Origin: Polymyxa betae
Taxonomy: Eukaryota > Endomyxa > Phytomyxea > Plasmodiophorida > Plasmodiophoridae
NCBI GenBank assembly: GCA_003693705.1
Contig: RBZT01000613.1
Span: 1-38,300, forward strand
Reading direction: 5' to 3'
DNA: 38,300 nucleotides
The stretch's first letter is position 1. Each line of letters begins with the position of its first letter. Below, piece after piece: positions 1-13,366 of the stretch. The notes below the pieces were generated by a model, which was not told the origin of the DNA, searched no databases, and saw nothing but the letters and a program-made list of their open reading frames with translations. A program made the translations under genes and the position numbers.

Positions 1-105
1 GGGCCTCTCTGCTGTGTGTCTCCCCTGGAGATGGTCATAGTGCATTGCATTCGATGGATGGCGGTGCTGGTTTTCGCCGTCCATGACACAGCCACAAGCT
101 GATCC

Positions 106-1984
106 ATGCATTCCGACGAGGTCGACATCAGTCCTGGTGTAAGATTGCAAGCCAACCTCATGGCAGCCCATGAACCCCAGAACTACTATCTACCAGCATT
201 CGTCGTGTCTATTCGAGAAAAATTATCTTCTCGGCATCAAGCAGTAATCGCTGCCATTCTATTAACTGCGATGATTGTCGCTTATTACATACTTCTTGTT
301 CCTGCCACTGCTGGTGACGGAACCAAACCAGTTTTTGTCACTTGCAATGAAGGTCTGTAATTGACATTACAACATCTTCTTTACAGACATTCTTTTGCAG
401 TAATTTCATGGAAAGCTAATGCAACCTGTGGTATCAACGCCCAGGATTGTAATCCGCTGGAATCGTCTTGGACAAGGTGAAAAGAATGAATTGATAATCA
501 AATTTGTTTTAACTTTCTCCACAGTTACCGGTGCCCGTCGTCTTGCTTGAACTCAGGCTCAGCTTTAACTCCAAGTTAGACAGCCTCCTATTGATTAGTG
601 CGACAATCAGCTAAAGGCATTTTCTTAGTCGGCAGTGGACCTTATCGTGGCGATTCTGGGATCTGCCTAGCTGCTATTCATAGTGGTGTTATTTCAACTA
701 ATACTGGTGGATGTTTCTACCTGCGACGATCAGGATGGCACGACTATTTCGCCCATTCGTCCCGTAATACGATCACATCAGGTTAGCGTCTTGCTTGCAT
801 TTGCGGTCGCTTTGATAACGGAATATTAGCTGCATATCGAGCACCCTATCCGCTTACGTATGAGCTCATGGAAGATCCCTCTGCAAGACTTTGTTATGAT
901 TTCTCTTTCTCTGTGATTTTGCCGTTAATGTTTGCTACGATCGTCATATTGGCGATTCTCAAAGTTGCTGAAGTGTACTTATGGGTGACTTTGGTTTGCA
1001 GTGCGGCTTTGTATACAGCTGGTCCTATCTCTGCCTTTCTTTCTGCTTATGACGTCGCTATCAATTTGCAAACCCACTGTATTGCTTTCGGTGGATTTAT
1101 TTGGCTGTTATGGGACCATGGTGGACGTGTACATTTTCATGGTGTATCAGATAAACCATTTCAGCTGGTGGCGTTTTATATTATCCCCTTCTTTGTGGTT
1201 TTGCATCTAGATTATGCCCGCGCTATCAATCGCGATTTCGACCTGACTTTATCCAGCAGCTTTCTGAATGGCGCTAGTCCAGTCACTGTATTGTTTGCTG
1301 CTGGAGTTGTACTGATTATGCTCTTGTTTGCTATATATCTGATTTATCACCTGTTTAAATCACATGCACTGAAGCCTGTCGTTTTACAATATGCCAAGTT
1401 CCTTTTGCCAATCTCGGTTCTCGCCGTTTCAGTTGGCGTTGCAACTGCCGGTTCATTTCATCTGCACCACTATATTCTGCCGCTTCTAGTTTGGGGACTG
1501 GTTGCTGCCCTCGATAAGCCGACCTCACAGTCGATGCTTATTCAATCGGTCATTCTTGCACTGTTCGTAAATGGCGTCATCCAATGGGGAATGGACCCTT
1601 TATTCGACATAGTATCCGACGTTGGAGATTTTGGATCGTGGCAGCCGACCTTGACGTTCAATGTAACTCCTAACAAAACCTCTAATTATACCGATCTCTC
1701 TGTGTACTGGCTCAAAGACGCCCAGTATAACACTACTGTCGTTTATTCACTTCAGCTGAATATGATTGAGGCTTACAGAGGTGCAGACACTAATGTTACG
1801 TTGAGAAATGTGCCGACAAATGCCAGGTACGGTCAAGCGCTGGTCATGCTGACCTCCTGATCTTCTGAATAGGTATCAACATGAGATCTGTGTAGGACAG
1901 GTCTGGTTTGGTGACCAGCTGCCTTGTATTGGACAAGTTCGATTTCAGTTTACAAACTCGTCGTCCGTTAGCTTATTATCGTAG
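106..1984 (+). CDS. LCCL-domain multi-pass membrane protein (fungal type)
   Basis: Six exons join in frame: 106-352, 401-476, 525-574, 629-781, 830-1826 and 1873-1984, giving 544 residues. An in-frame stop lies directly before the ATG. Order of parts: a cytosolic N-terminus, one membrane helix near residues 55-75, an LCCL domain (about 83-175) with Cys-rich strands (CGINAQDC, RCPSSC) and the signature PYRGDSGICLAAIHSGVI, then several hydrophobic helices between about 200 and 470, and a short C-terminal domain with several N-glycosylation sequons. Fungi are known to carry LCCL proteins of this layout (one helix, LCCL, then a polytopic region), but their biochemical role is not established. The LCCL motif spans three introns, which fixes the splice sites well. 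The last intron is chosen because it removes an early stop and adds a 37-residue cysteine-containing end; if it is retained the protein stops at 1860. Confidence 0.85.
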
Positions 1985-2024
1985 CTCAGAATGGATGACT
2001 TCTTGATACGGCTATGCCTGAGTT

Positions 2025-2070
2025 CTATCGGCCATACGTTTAGGATACTATCGGCCATGCGTTTAGGATA
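2025..2070. repeat. 23-base tandem repeat, two copies
   Basis: Two adjacent 23-base units (2025-2047 and 2048-2070) differ at one position (a/g). They lie in the short gap between the convergent ends of the LCCL gene and the armadillo-PH gene. No function is evident. Confidence 0.8.
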
Positions 2071-2187
2071 CAGGGTCGCCTGTTGATAAAGATCAGACAA
2101 CTAGACCATTCCAATCAAATCTTAACTCAGAATTCTGCCAAAAAATAATTGCAATTTATTTATTCGATCATACTGGCCAATACACCA

Positions 2188-4688
2188 TCAGCCGAGAAAG
2201 TGATCCTCCTTTTCCAGTTCTTCTTCTGCATTGTTTTCGCTTTTAACAGTCAACCTGGCCAGTGCTTGGCGATATCTGATTAGGGAGTCCATCGATTTCA
2301 CCCATTGATCGCGTAGCTGCTCGGTCGGCGCCTCCAAACTTAGCCGTCGGCCGTCTTTCATGAACACCGAGAACGATAAGTTCTCGCTAGCTGGCGTGAA
2401 CATTATCGATTCACGAAGCAGCTCAGGTGAAGACCTTCCTGAAACGATTTTCTCACAGTTATCCAAGAAGAATGACCTGGGCTTCTTATTTGGTTCTTTC
2501 CATACTAGGAATCTTAAATCTGTAGAGACGAAGACCTGCCTCTTTCTAGGCGCTGCTGTTTTACAATGCTTGGTAAGAACACCCCCAGCTGTTAAGTTGC
2601 AGTGAATTTCAGCAAACCCAATTGTCATAATCTCCCTTACCGCAAAGGAATAAACGAATGTTCTGATCAAGTTCTGGGAGCTTGAATTCATCGACTGATG
2701 CCATGGTTTTACCATTACCCTTATTTCGACTGACGGTTGTTGTTGATTCGACATCATGCAAGAAGTCATTAGCAGCTCGTGTGACCTTGGCATCAGCTGA
2801 ATGTTGAAACCGTAATGCCTCGGCCATCTTAACGGCACCCATCTCTTTCAGTTTCGCTCGAGCCGGTAACGACGTCCTGATCACTTTCCGCAAGCATTCC
2901 AGAATATTAGTGACCTGAGGTGCACTCCGCGATTCTTCGGTCAGCATGCGCAGGGCCAGGTCCAGTATTCCCAGTTGGATCAAGAACTCGGCCCCCGTTA
3001 AGCTGAGACCGATATCACCACAGATGGCCAGGATCGCCGGGCACGTATTTGTCTATATGACCAGAAACCGATATCGTTCATCGAAAGCGACCAATAACAA
3101 GGGGCGACACAGAAACGTACCTTGTTTAGATTCGGAACGTTTAGCATGGCGATCAACGCCGGGCCCAATTTCGACGCCACCACGTCGGCAACATCACTAT
3201 ACGCCAACAGGCGCTGCAACAGCTGTAGCATATTATCAAGGACGGAGCCGTTCAGTTCCGGCTGGGCCAGTACGTAGGCCATCAGATCGAGCAGCTGCGT
3301 GTCGACGAGGGTCTGCGGTGTGATCACGGTCGTCGTCGTGAGCTCAGCGAGGACATCGAAAACGAGACGCAATCCGACGGGATCGGCGATCTGATGGATG
3401 CCGACAGCGACCACCGATGGCAGAATGTTGACCTGCTCGAGACGGCACCGCGCATTGTTGTCAGTCAGGATAGCGCCCAGCAGCGTGACGGCAGCGCTAG
3501 CGATTGGGCCGCGATCTGGGAACATATAGATGGATGATAAGGCGACCGGGATCGATAGGAGGCGGATCATGGCCAGAAGGTGGATCTGCGATCTCGAGCA
3601 TCGCGAGTATAATGAGAGAAGGAGCTGCAGGACGGCGGCTTGGACTGAGGCCCTGGTTGAGCGAAGTTTAGCGGCCAACAAAACGATGGCGATCATGGGC
3701 GTATCGATTAAGATGATTAGTGAGCGTTCTGAGCAGTTCGAGACGAGCTGATTGAAGATCGCGATGCCGGCTTCGAGGACATTGTCGTCCGAATGGCGAT
3801 GTTCGAACAAAAGTTCACACATCTGTCCAACGATATGTTCGTCTAGAACGATGACGATGTTCTCATGGCCTTGAGCGAACGCTCCGATGGCGAGAAACAC
3901 GTGCTTAATCAAGGCGGGATCGGAAACAGTTTGTAGAATTCCAGACAGAGCTCGACAGCCGTTCAGGTCGGCTACGACTCGCTGCTCGTTCGGTCCATTG
4001 CGACAGATATTCATGAGTGCGACCAAGGCGGCTTCCACCAAACTGTTCTCGTTGGCGTACCGAGTGACACCTTCGATGATGCTGGCGACACAGCCGCAGT
4101 CGACCATGGTGCTGATATTGTCGGGTGATTGGACCGATAGATTCGCCAGGCAATAGAAGCACGTATCTAAGATCTTGACGTTGGTTTTATGGATGCTGAT
4201 GACATCGGCGATGGCCTGGATTCCGTCGTGGATTCGGACCAAGTTCTGGAAATGCATATTCGTGCTAGAATCGGCCAAGATTGACACTGAGACGATCACC
4301 AAGGGTGGCGATATCGTATGCCGCCTTAACGTGCGAATAAGAAGCGATGGAAGATTATGCTCAACCATGGATGCTACCGCATTGCTATCTCGGGCAAACC
4401 ATCCCACCGATTTCATCACTTGAATGCAGATCTCCTCATCCTGAACCAATCCGGTTAGTGATTGTCGTTCTGCGATTGAGATTCGCTCACTTTTGGAAAT
4501 CGCTGCAGAACAATGCCGAATGATTGGTAAGCACCCTTGGCGATTAAACGGCTTGCGATAGAAAGACGTTCGGAATCTGGCAGCTTGGGCCTGGTGGCAG
4601 CCAGCAGCTGAAGGATTTGTTCGCGATCATTATCAACAGTTAATAAGTCATGCAGAGCCGTACTGATGTCATCTTCGACAGAGGACAT
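2188..4688 (-). CDS. Armadillo-repeat protein with C-terminal PH domain
   Basis: Four exons: 4688-4491, 4440-3121, 3052-2641 and 2588-2188, giving 776 residues with all phases consistent. Residues of roughly 60-620 are tandem alpha-helical repeats of armadillo character, with Leu/Ile/Val-rich helix pairs and recurring LANLS, LMNICRNGPNEQ and ALRFQHSADAKV-type segments. From about 655 to 765 the sequence reads as a PH domain: a STDLRFLVWKEP first strand region, a central basic segment, and a DQWVKSMDSLIRYR C-terminal helix with the conserved Trp, closest in style to the PH domains of phospholipase C. The likely role is a scaffold that binds a protein with its armadillo solenoid and a phosphoinositide membrane with its PH domain; this is inference. 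It lies 202 bases downstream of CEP290 on the same strand. I do not recognise a named orthologue. Confidence 0.8.
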
Positions 4689-4890
4689 TGAAGATATATC
4701 TCTGCATCCACCCTATTAAACTTCCTACCAAGATTTACGCTCGTACTTGGTAGATCGGGCACGCGTTATATATCGCTAAAACAGCTTCTCGTGCTATGGA
4801 TGCCAAGCAAATACCGAACGGCAACGACAAAGTATTTAGCCAATCTAGATAAATATTAAATATGTTAATTTAACATGACATAGATAAAGA

Positions 4891-7800
4891 TCAATGAACT
4901 GGCAATTCTCCATACTCAGCTCGATATTGAGCTAATCGTTTTGACGTTTCCGCATACTGGAACTTGAGATCTTCTATCTCATCGAAAAAGGATTCATCAA
5001 ATGCACTTAGCTCTGTTTTTAAAGCCTATTTCAAAGTAAATACCAAACTCAAGACCATTCGAGAGAAGATACTTCGTTTTCCGCTACCAAGGAGGCATAC
5101 TTTCTGTGAAGCTCATTCCAGCGTCCTGATTTCTCTAAACTGGATTGCATAATCGGTTCCGAAACTTTTCATATTCAACAACAGTCTAAAAACAAGTGGA
5201 AAAGACACCCAAGTTACCTTGTTGTTCGCTACTGGCCTGCAAATCCTCAATAGTTTGTCTCAACTCTTCAATCTGCGCTTCAAGTTCCAGGACCGATTGA
5301 GCTAACAGATTTGCTTCCGATTCTTTCGCAGTCAGTTCTTGCTTCACCTAAATCCATTTGGTGTAAGGCAGTACGTTGCTGGACCAGGTGAAATTACCTT
5401 CGCTAGTGTTTTCCTCAGAGCTCTGTAACTGAGTTTTGCAGTAGATTCAGCTCGGGCAAGCGATGCGATCTCTTCACTTTTAGCATGGAGTTGGGCCTTG
5501 AGTGTTTCGACCTCGGAACTCCAATCTTTCTTCGCCTGTGACATTTTCAGATACATGAAACTAGGAAATCAAGCATGAACCTTTTTCAGTGAGCGAACGG
5601 CCTCGGTGTATTTCAAATGGGAATGCGAATTTAGTCGAAGTGTTTCGTTTTCCTGCTTCAACGAGTCAATTATTTTTGCCATAGAATCTATTGCTGCGGT
5701 TAATTCGCTTTCAGATTTTGATTCCTTTAATATAATCAGTGACCTGCTAGCAGCCTTAATCAGTTTGCTATAACCTTTATATTGGATGACGGTTTAATTC
5801 CTCGCGCCGACAATTGCTCCAACTGCGCAATCCTCTTTCGAAGCCTCTGAATAACAATATTTGAATGCTCCTTGTCAAAACGCAGATCGAGGTTTTCGCA
5901 ACTTGTTGCGAGATTTTTTTGTGACAACTCCTAATCCAAGCAATAAGCGGCGATTGCGTCAAAACAGATGCAAACACCTCACATCGAGCTCCTGTTTCAG
6001 TTTGGACTTCTCAGGCGCTGAACGAGGCTTATCCTTGATGAGAGCCTGAGCCTTCTTCAGCTCGAACTCCAACTGCGCTATTCGACCGCCAGCCTCAACT
6101 TCAAGTCTGAATTTCAATGAGGATTACGGATGAAGCCAAGCTAGAGGCAACTGACTTCTTTTTCAAGTTGATAACTTCGTCTTGACTATGGAAAAGTTGG
6201 GATCGTAGTTCCTCTACTGATTCCAATTGATCCTCAGAAACAGCTATAGAGTTGCATTTCCCTTGTTTTCCGATCTGTTCTGATGATCGCAACGCCTCGA
6301 TCAGTTGCCGGTTGTCATTCTCCAACCGTTGCAGCTTCATCTTCAGGTCAGAGATACACATCTCCAGTTTCTTCATATCAGTCGATTTGTCTTTTAGCTT
6401 GACCTGAATTATGCTGAGTAGATTATGCAGCTTTGAAGGTTGCCCAAACCTTTAACGATTCGACTTTCTTCTCCAGTTTCTTTTTTAACTCCCATTGCTC
6501 AAAAGCATTCTTTTGAGAGCCTCGAGGAGACACAACATCATTGTCTGGGAAACATACAGGACTGCTTGCTCGCGAGGTCTTAACTGTTTCAGTTAGAATT
6601 CGCTGATGGCGCCTATTGTCTTTATCTTGCATTGTCTCAATCACCTTCTCTTGATCGAAGACAACTTGTTGCAATTCATCGATCTTCGATTTGGCTAATC
6701 CGTCGCTGGTTAGGAAAACTAGAGAAAGTGAAGATCAATGAATACCTTGTTGGAGCTGCTCTAAATCCAATGTGAGCAATTTCAATTTTTCAGAAACGGC
6801 AGTATGCTTTTCTCGTTGATGTTTTAATTTCGACCTCTCAGCATTAAGCTGATTGTGCAGAGAAGAAATCTCAGCATGGGAAGATTCAAGAGCTTTTCGG
6901 GCCAGTTGAAGGTCACTAAGAGCTGAACGGTGCTGTTGTTCGAGATTCCTTGAAAATTGCATCAGCTGAACAAGATTATGTTGATTGCAAACTACAGACC
7001 TGAAATTCTCCTCCAATTCGGTTTTTTGACGTTCGAACTTCTTCACAGTCGCTTTAAGGCAAGAGATTGTTTTCTTCATTTCGTTGATGCTGGCCGGAGA
7101 AGCCTACCACGAATTAGATTGGAGCGTACAAAGAGAAGACCATTACAGCCGGCTGAGGTGGCGGTTGCCGCTGCCTGAGCATCACCATCTGCTCTTTTAA
7201 CTGTACAATCACTTCTTCTAAATGTGTCTGTTTTCTGGATTTTTCCAACAGTTCTTGACGCAAATCGGACAGCATCTGTTCGGTCTCTTGCCATGAAACC
7301 AATTCAGCTTCATATTTCTGAACCCGATCCTTCAAAGCGGTCTGTTCAGCCTCTAGATCAGATGACCTGTACGTTGTTAAACGCTAGTGATACTGAACTT
7401 CAACATCAGCTGAACGAATGTTGCGTACGAAAAGGAAACCGGAAAATATTGACATTCGTACCTTTTCCTTGACTGTTCGAGTATTGACTGAACAGTTTTC
7501 AACTCGATCGTTAACTCCTGTATTGGAGTTGAACAAGGCATGCGGAGCCCTTAAAGAATGTACCTCGATTGTTTTTTGTTTCTGCGCAAGCGCCTCCTCA
7601 TGCTGCTTGATCGAGATTAGGCTCATCGGAACCTGTTTGGCATCCTCTATCTTGTTCAAGGCGTTGTGCAGCATGCTTGATTGTTCAGCTTTTTCGTTTG
7701 CAATCTGTTCCTTTAACTGCTCTATAACCAGAGTATCGAGTTCCTTCTCTGAATGATATTTCTCGAACGTTCGCTCAAGCATATCCCTGGAACACGTTAT

Positions 7801-10800
7801 GTTCAAAATCAGACCTGCAACAGTGCACAAGACGAACCGATATTTAGTCAGAGCAGCATCCTTTTGTGAAAGCAGAACACGGAGGCTCTGTATGGTGATC
7901 TCGGCCGCCTTCAAGATTTTGTCTTTGGACAGTTCGGGATCCGGATCGGTTGCAACTATTAATGCCTCCGCTTCCGCTCTCATTTTCGATTCAAGCCTAA
8001 CAAGGGGTAATCTCAGATTGAGCGTAGTCGATGCCTCAAACTCATTCTGACTTGCTTAATTGCTGTCGCTGAAGTTCGATGATCTCCTCTTTGGATTCAA
8101 GGGCTGATTGCAGGAGGTTCACTTCGTGCCGCACCTGTGCCATTTCTCTTCCGTAATGTTCTTCCAGTTCTTGTGGCAAATCTGAGCGTTCGATATTGAC
8201 GTCGTTTCTCTGGGGTCTTCGTTTTGATAATTCCGCTAGTTCTGACGCTTGCTGTTTGAAATAAACAGTTTGTGTTATCAGTTTCGAGTCCTACGAACGG
8301 CTGTTAGGATTGTTTTCTGAACCTATCACATAGATTGACCTTCTCCGAAACGATCAGCTGCAAACGTTGCACTTCTTCCTGGCATTCAAGAAAAAGCTTC
8401 TCATTGAATGAATTCCGGTTGGAAAGAGAAGCAACTTGATGCTATCGTCGAGACAGTAAGCAGCTGGCAATCGATCCGCTACACGTGACACTTACTTCAA
8501 GTTGCAATTTGGTTAATTTCAGTTGCTTCAACTGTTTCGTCCATTCAAGAATCTGCAACTGGAACTTCTCGTCTATCCCACCGGTTTGAAGCGACCTGAC
8601 AAAATCATTTGTCTCTTCTTTCTGCGCTTGATCGATCTTCAATTGGCCCAATGATTCTTCAGCTTGGCGACATCGGTCACGAGCCTTAATAATTTCTGTT
8701 CACAAGGCTTAAGTGAGAGCGGATCGTTTAATACTGTACGCGAATACCTGACCGAGCATCAACCAATCGCTTTGTGAGTGATTTATTCGTGTTATGTAAG
8801 GCCAAGGCCTGGTCGCGGGTTAGCCCCAAGCTATCTGCAGTAGCGATATTGGCCAGACATTGATGAAGGAACTGAATTCGGCTTCGCAGTGCCAAATGTT
8901 CAGAGAATGATGCCGCTGCACACTCATCAAGCAAGCGCGATTGTCTCAACACTTCTGTTTCCAAACTGCAACTGAGTTTCAGCACGCATGAATGTCATGA
9001 CACAATAAACTATCATACGTTTGCAGTTGCTCTGCGTTCTCCTCCAAAGTGCGCTTCAGGCTACGAATCTCCAAACGCGCGTCGATGAGTTCGTGATGCA
9101 GTTGACCAAGAGCGACGTGTTCGTCACTGCTGGTTTGCAGCTGAACAATCGCTTGTTTCATACCTAATCCGGAATAGTATTGAATATTTGCTGAGTATGT
9201 TGAATAACAAACGCACCTGTAATCAGCTCCTCGCTTTCCTGTTTGGCATCGCTCAAATGAGCAGCTTGCTTTTTCGCAATCTGAAAAAGCTTCTTGAAGC
9301 GAATGGCGTTGCTTTTAGCCTTTGAGAGCTGCGATTGGAGATCGGCCATAGCAGTTGCATGTTCTGCATTCTGAGTCGAGAGAGTCTTCCGTAACTGAAC
9401 AGCGGCGTCTTTCTCGATATGATACGATAATAATAAAGACTGATGTTTGCTTTCAAGATCAGTTAAGTCAGCAGATAGCTTCGCATAGCGAGATGCATTC
9501 TCTGAGAGCTGCATTTGTGCCCGAACGAGCGCCCGCTGAGCATTCCCTTCTCGAATCTCCAGCGCAGCGAGTTGTGCCAGCAGCTGGACTTTATTATCAT
9601 CTGCTAAGAACCTCAGGCGTTATTTTTCCTTCAACTGAAAACCGACCTTCGCAAGGCATTTCATCGAGTTTCTCTTGAAGTACTTCAACCTGAGCAGCAA
9701 GGGATTCCGCTTTCACATTCGCATCAGACGCTTGTTGTGCATGCTGATCGACAGCAGCTTGCATATCGTTAATATTTTGACATTGCTGTTGCAGATGTGC
9801 GTGGTCAGCAACAAGTTCGGAGAACCTAAACTGTAGCGATCAGATGAGGTCATAAATTCCTTTCCATTGAGCTGACCTCGACTGATTGCTCTTAAGTTCA
9901 GACTGTAAACTCTCGTACAGCTCACAATGGACAGAGTCGCGAAGCTGGGATTCTAGTGTTTGGACCCGAGCGGTGGAATTTGAGAGCGAATGCTCCAACT
10001 GCACAATTCGAGCCTTAAGCACCTGCTCAAGTTTGATTCGTTCGTCGCGGCTACGTGCCTCTCGCTGCATTTTTCAAAGTTAGAATACGATTCTGACAAT
10101 CGCAAGCCTGATTGGCTAATTTACTGATTCTAGAGTCAGCAATGCGTGTTCGAGTACGTTCAACCTGCGGGTGAGAAGAATCTCATTGGACTGTAACACA
10201 GCGATTCGTCTAATGGAAAGGCTCAGATCACCTTCAACAAGGCATTATGCACTGTTACCTGCGAGAAGCCTCAGCAGCCACTTCTTGTGGTTCGGGTGCC
10301 TCCACTGAAGAGGAATCGTTTTGGCGGTTTGTTTCAGCCGATTGTATCATGATCGAGAGCTGACTGGATAATTTCTCTATCGTTTGCTCCAGCTGGTCCT
10401 TTTCGTTTTTGAAGTTTTCGTTGGCCTCGGCGTGTAGTAAAAACAGCGAATTGATGCGATCCGACAAACCAGAAATGGAGGCCTCATAATCCACAATGGT
10501 TGTTCTCGACATTCGTAACAACTCTTCTGTTTTCGCTAACTCTTGCAAACACGCGACGAAATGCGTAGCAGACAGCTGTCTGGAGAACAAGTTCAGGATT
10601 TCACTACAGATGTCATGGGTCGTCTTACTGGACTTCTGTCAACTCAGACTTTGATTCGAATTTAGTGTCATCCTTGGAATCATTTTCTGATTGTTTTCCG
10701 GGCTGCAAGCGACTGATTAACTCCATGATCTGGTCGATTTTCTTGTCGTTCATTTCTGTATTGGTGTTGGACAAAGCTCGTCGTAATTCGTTGCATTGAA

Positions 10801-12992
10801 TCATGGCCTGTGAAAGCAGTTTCAAATAATGAACGAAGTTGGCAAGAGTTCATTGTCAAAACCTGTTCATATTTCTCTTTCATGTCTGCTAGTGATTGAT
10901 GCGCATGATCTAATTGCAACTTCAGTTTGGCCGAAGGTTCATTTGCAGCTGCAACATCCTCTCCATTTCTCAAAGATTCCACAAACTGTAAAGCTAGTTA
11001 GCAAACCACGACGGCAAGATGGACAAATGCTTGGCATTAAGTCTTGACCTTTTCAACGACTTCCATTTTCTCGGCGGATAGACCGAAGAAAACAACACCA
11101 TTTTCGCCTTTTTGAATCGCTTTCTGACGCAGTTCTTCCAGCAAATCAAGCCTTTTTAGTATCAGAAAGACGCTGACGATTGAATACGCACGCTCATGCT
11201 ACCTCTCTTGTTCCAGTCGGTCAATTCTGTTCTTGTAATGATCGATCAATGACGATAACTTCTCTATTTCAACATGATGCTCAAGGATAAGCTCAGCTTC
11301 AGTGATTCCCCAGTCAATATCGACTCCAGCTTTCAAACGAAGCACTCTATTCTGGTCTTAGATCAAAACCGAAGGTAACTAAAGCCTGCGATTTCTATAC
11401 CTATTCTCTTCTAAAATTCGCTCTAGCTGGTGTTCGCGAGTGTTCAATTTTCCAGCCAGTGATGTAATCTCATTCTTCAACTGAGAAAGCTCTTCATTTA
11501 AGTTTCGTTGCTCTTTCAACGCATCATCAAGGCAATATCCTGAAGTACAAATTGAGTCCTTCACGGTGAAACAAACTTGTGCTGACTACCGCTTTCATAC
11601 AGCCGGATTCTTTCTCCCATCTCCAAAACTTTACGATTTGCATTTGTGGCTCGATCCTCCAGTAATGCAAAACGTGCACGTTCTGACATCAACTCATTGT
11701 TACTGCGAACTATCAGAAGAAGAAAGGCCATATGAGAGGCAGATATTACCGAGCCTCGACAAGGCTCTTGTAATGGTTCAATTGCTCCGACAAGCTCGTA
11801 ACAGTATCAGCTAATGTTGACTGAAATCCATTTGAGAAAGACACTATTAGTAAGCGCCCGTATACCTTGACTTTCTCTTCGAAATCTTCAGTGCGTTGAA
11901 GGAGTTGTGCATTCTCCGACTTTGCATTCAGCAGAGCTCGTTCGAGCTCTTGTCGCTCGAGCTCTTTCTGCGATAAATGATCGGAGAGTTTCACGGTGGC
12001 GGCTTCCATTTCCTCTGCAGAATGTCAGCAGAGGAAGTCTCTTGAATCTAACGCGCCATGCCTAATCGAGTGCCATCTTTTAGTTTGGCAATCAGGGCAG
12101 CTTGCGCCTGTAATTGCGTCTCATAGCTGTTGACCTAGAATTGGATTAGTCGTGACCATACTGAGAAGGAGAGCTGTCAACCTTTTGCAGCAATTCGTCA
12201 TTCAAATTAACAGCCTCTTTTTCAAATTGTTTGACGGATTCGGATCGTTGCTGAAAGACTACAAGCTGCTTATCAGCTTCTTCGCGATCCTTACAAAAGA
12301 TTAGGTATGGGTTTGATTTTTGAAAAGTCAATTACTTGTCTCAGCTGCTCAATGCCAATCTTGCTTTGTTCTCGATACTCGACGAATTCTTTTTGAACAG
12401 ATTCGGTAAGAGCCTCTTGAGCTTTCAACCGAGCAGAAATTTCCTGAACCTAGAATAAAGAGAAAATCATTATTTAAAGTAATTTGATGGTCATTTCGGA
12501 CACTAATTTGCTCGTCATAAAGCCGTTCGATTTCGTTTCGTAAGTCATGATTTTCTTCCAAAACTTTCTGGAGATGTTTCTACATTGTCGTGAGAAGCAG
12601 AAATGACAAAAGGCAATATTGAACCTGCAGTTTGCCCTGGGACGTGAGCTCCTTCAAACGGGCAATCTCCTCATCCTTTGCTGCACATTCCTCCTGCAGC
12701 TGCTGCAATTGAACCTCAATCTCCGATTTCGCCTTTTTATCGAGGAACGCTGCGGAGGCCCCAGGTACATTGCCACGAAATACCGTCATGGCACCCGGCG
12801 GCTCAGTTCGTTCCATCCTGGGAACGGAATCGCCGCCTCGGGCGTCCACAGTTTTATCGCTGGATGCGAATGCCTGAACGACTGAATTCCAGCTACGATA
12901 GAAAGCTTCTGAAGCTGGTCGCTGTCTGAATGGGATTCGAAATCGGGCTCCGACTTGGAATAGGGTTGCGGCGCCCACTGCAGTAATTCCAT
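4891..12992 (-). CDS. CEP290: CEP290, ciliary transition-zone coiled-coil protein
   Basis: A long minus-strand series of about 30-40 short exons encodes almost continuous coiled coil, probably about 2,000-2,200 residues (human CEP290 has about 2,480). CEP290 forms the Y-linker region at the ciliary transition zone and gates entry to the cilium. Three stretches identify it. Near 11045-11345 a block with DIDWGITEAELILEHHVEIE and DRLEQERLDLLEELRQKA corresponds to the human segment containing EEERLDLKKKIRQMAQ. Near 7740-7985, PELSKDKILKAAEITIQSL and LLSQKDAALTKYR match the human LKIAHQTIANMQARLNQKEEVLKKY region. The last exon ends ESFFDEIEDLKFQYAE, matching human PSFFEEIEDLKYNYKE, with its stop at 4891-4893. 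The first ATG is taken at 12992 and needs a first intron to enter the coiled-coil frame; two splice solutions fit, so the first 60 residues are uncertain. I did not resolve every exon. Confidence 0.85.
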
Positions 12993-13366
12993 CGCCTCTC
13001 ACGTTACATAATCGTTTTACACCTTCCCTTTTTATGCTTGATGCATTGTATGGCTTCCTTTCAATTATGCACGTGATAGGAGACTCCTTCCGGCGAGACT
13101 TATCGGGCCGCCAACAGTCTATCCCATTGCGAACGACGGCTTGTCTTCAACTTTAGCGAACCCAACTCCACTGAATATGATTTGTAACTTGCAACAGACA
13201 ATTCTGCATATTCGCGAAGACGTAATTTCTGAGCATTGTGGATGATTTATTATCATATAAATGCATTTGGGTCAGGCAGCCCGATTTTGGATTCTTCCAC
13301 AGGTTCCTGTACCGTTGTTCTAAAATCGGTTTTCAAATAACCGCCGTGTAGTTCCAGGGTCCCAAA
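12993..13366. other. Intergenic region upstream of CEP290
   Basis: No supported gene. The stretch is the likely promoter of CEP290 and the 3' flank of the small minus-strand gene at 13367-13744. Two alternative last exons of that gene could reach about 13257 or further. A CACGTG hexamer is present near 13070. Confidence 0.4.

Noticed and set aside
2360-2605. Plus-strand open frame over the PH domain
   Set aside because: Antisense shadow of the armadillo-PH gene.
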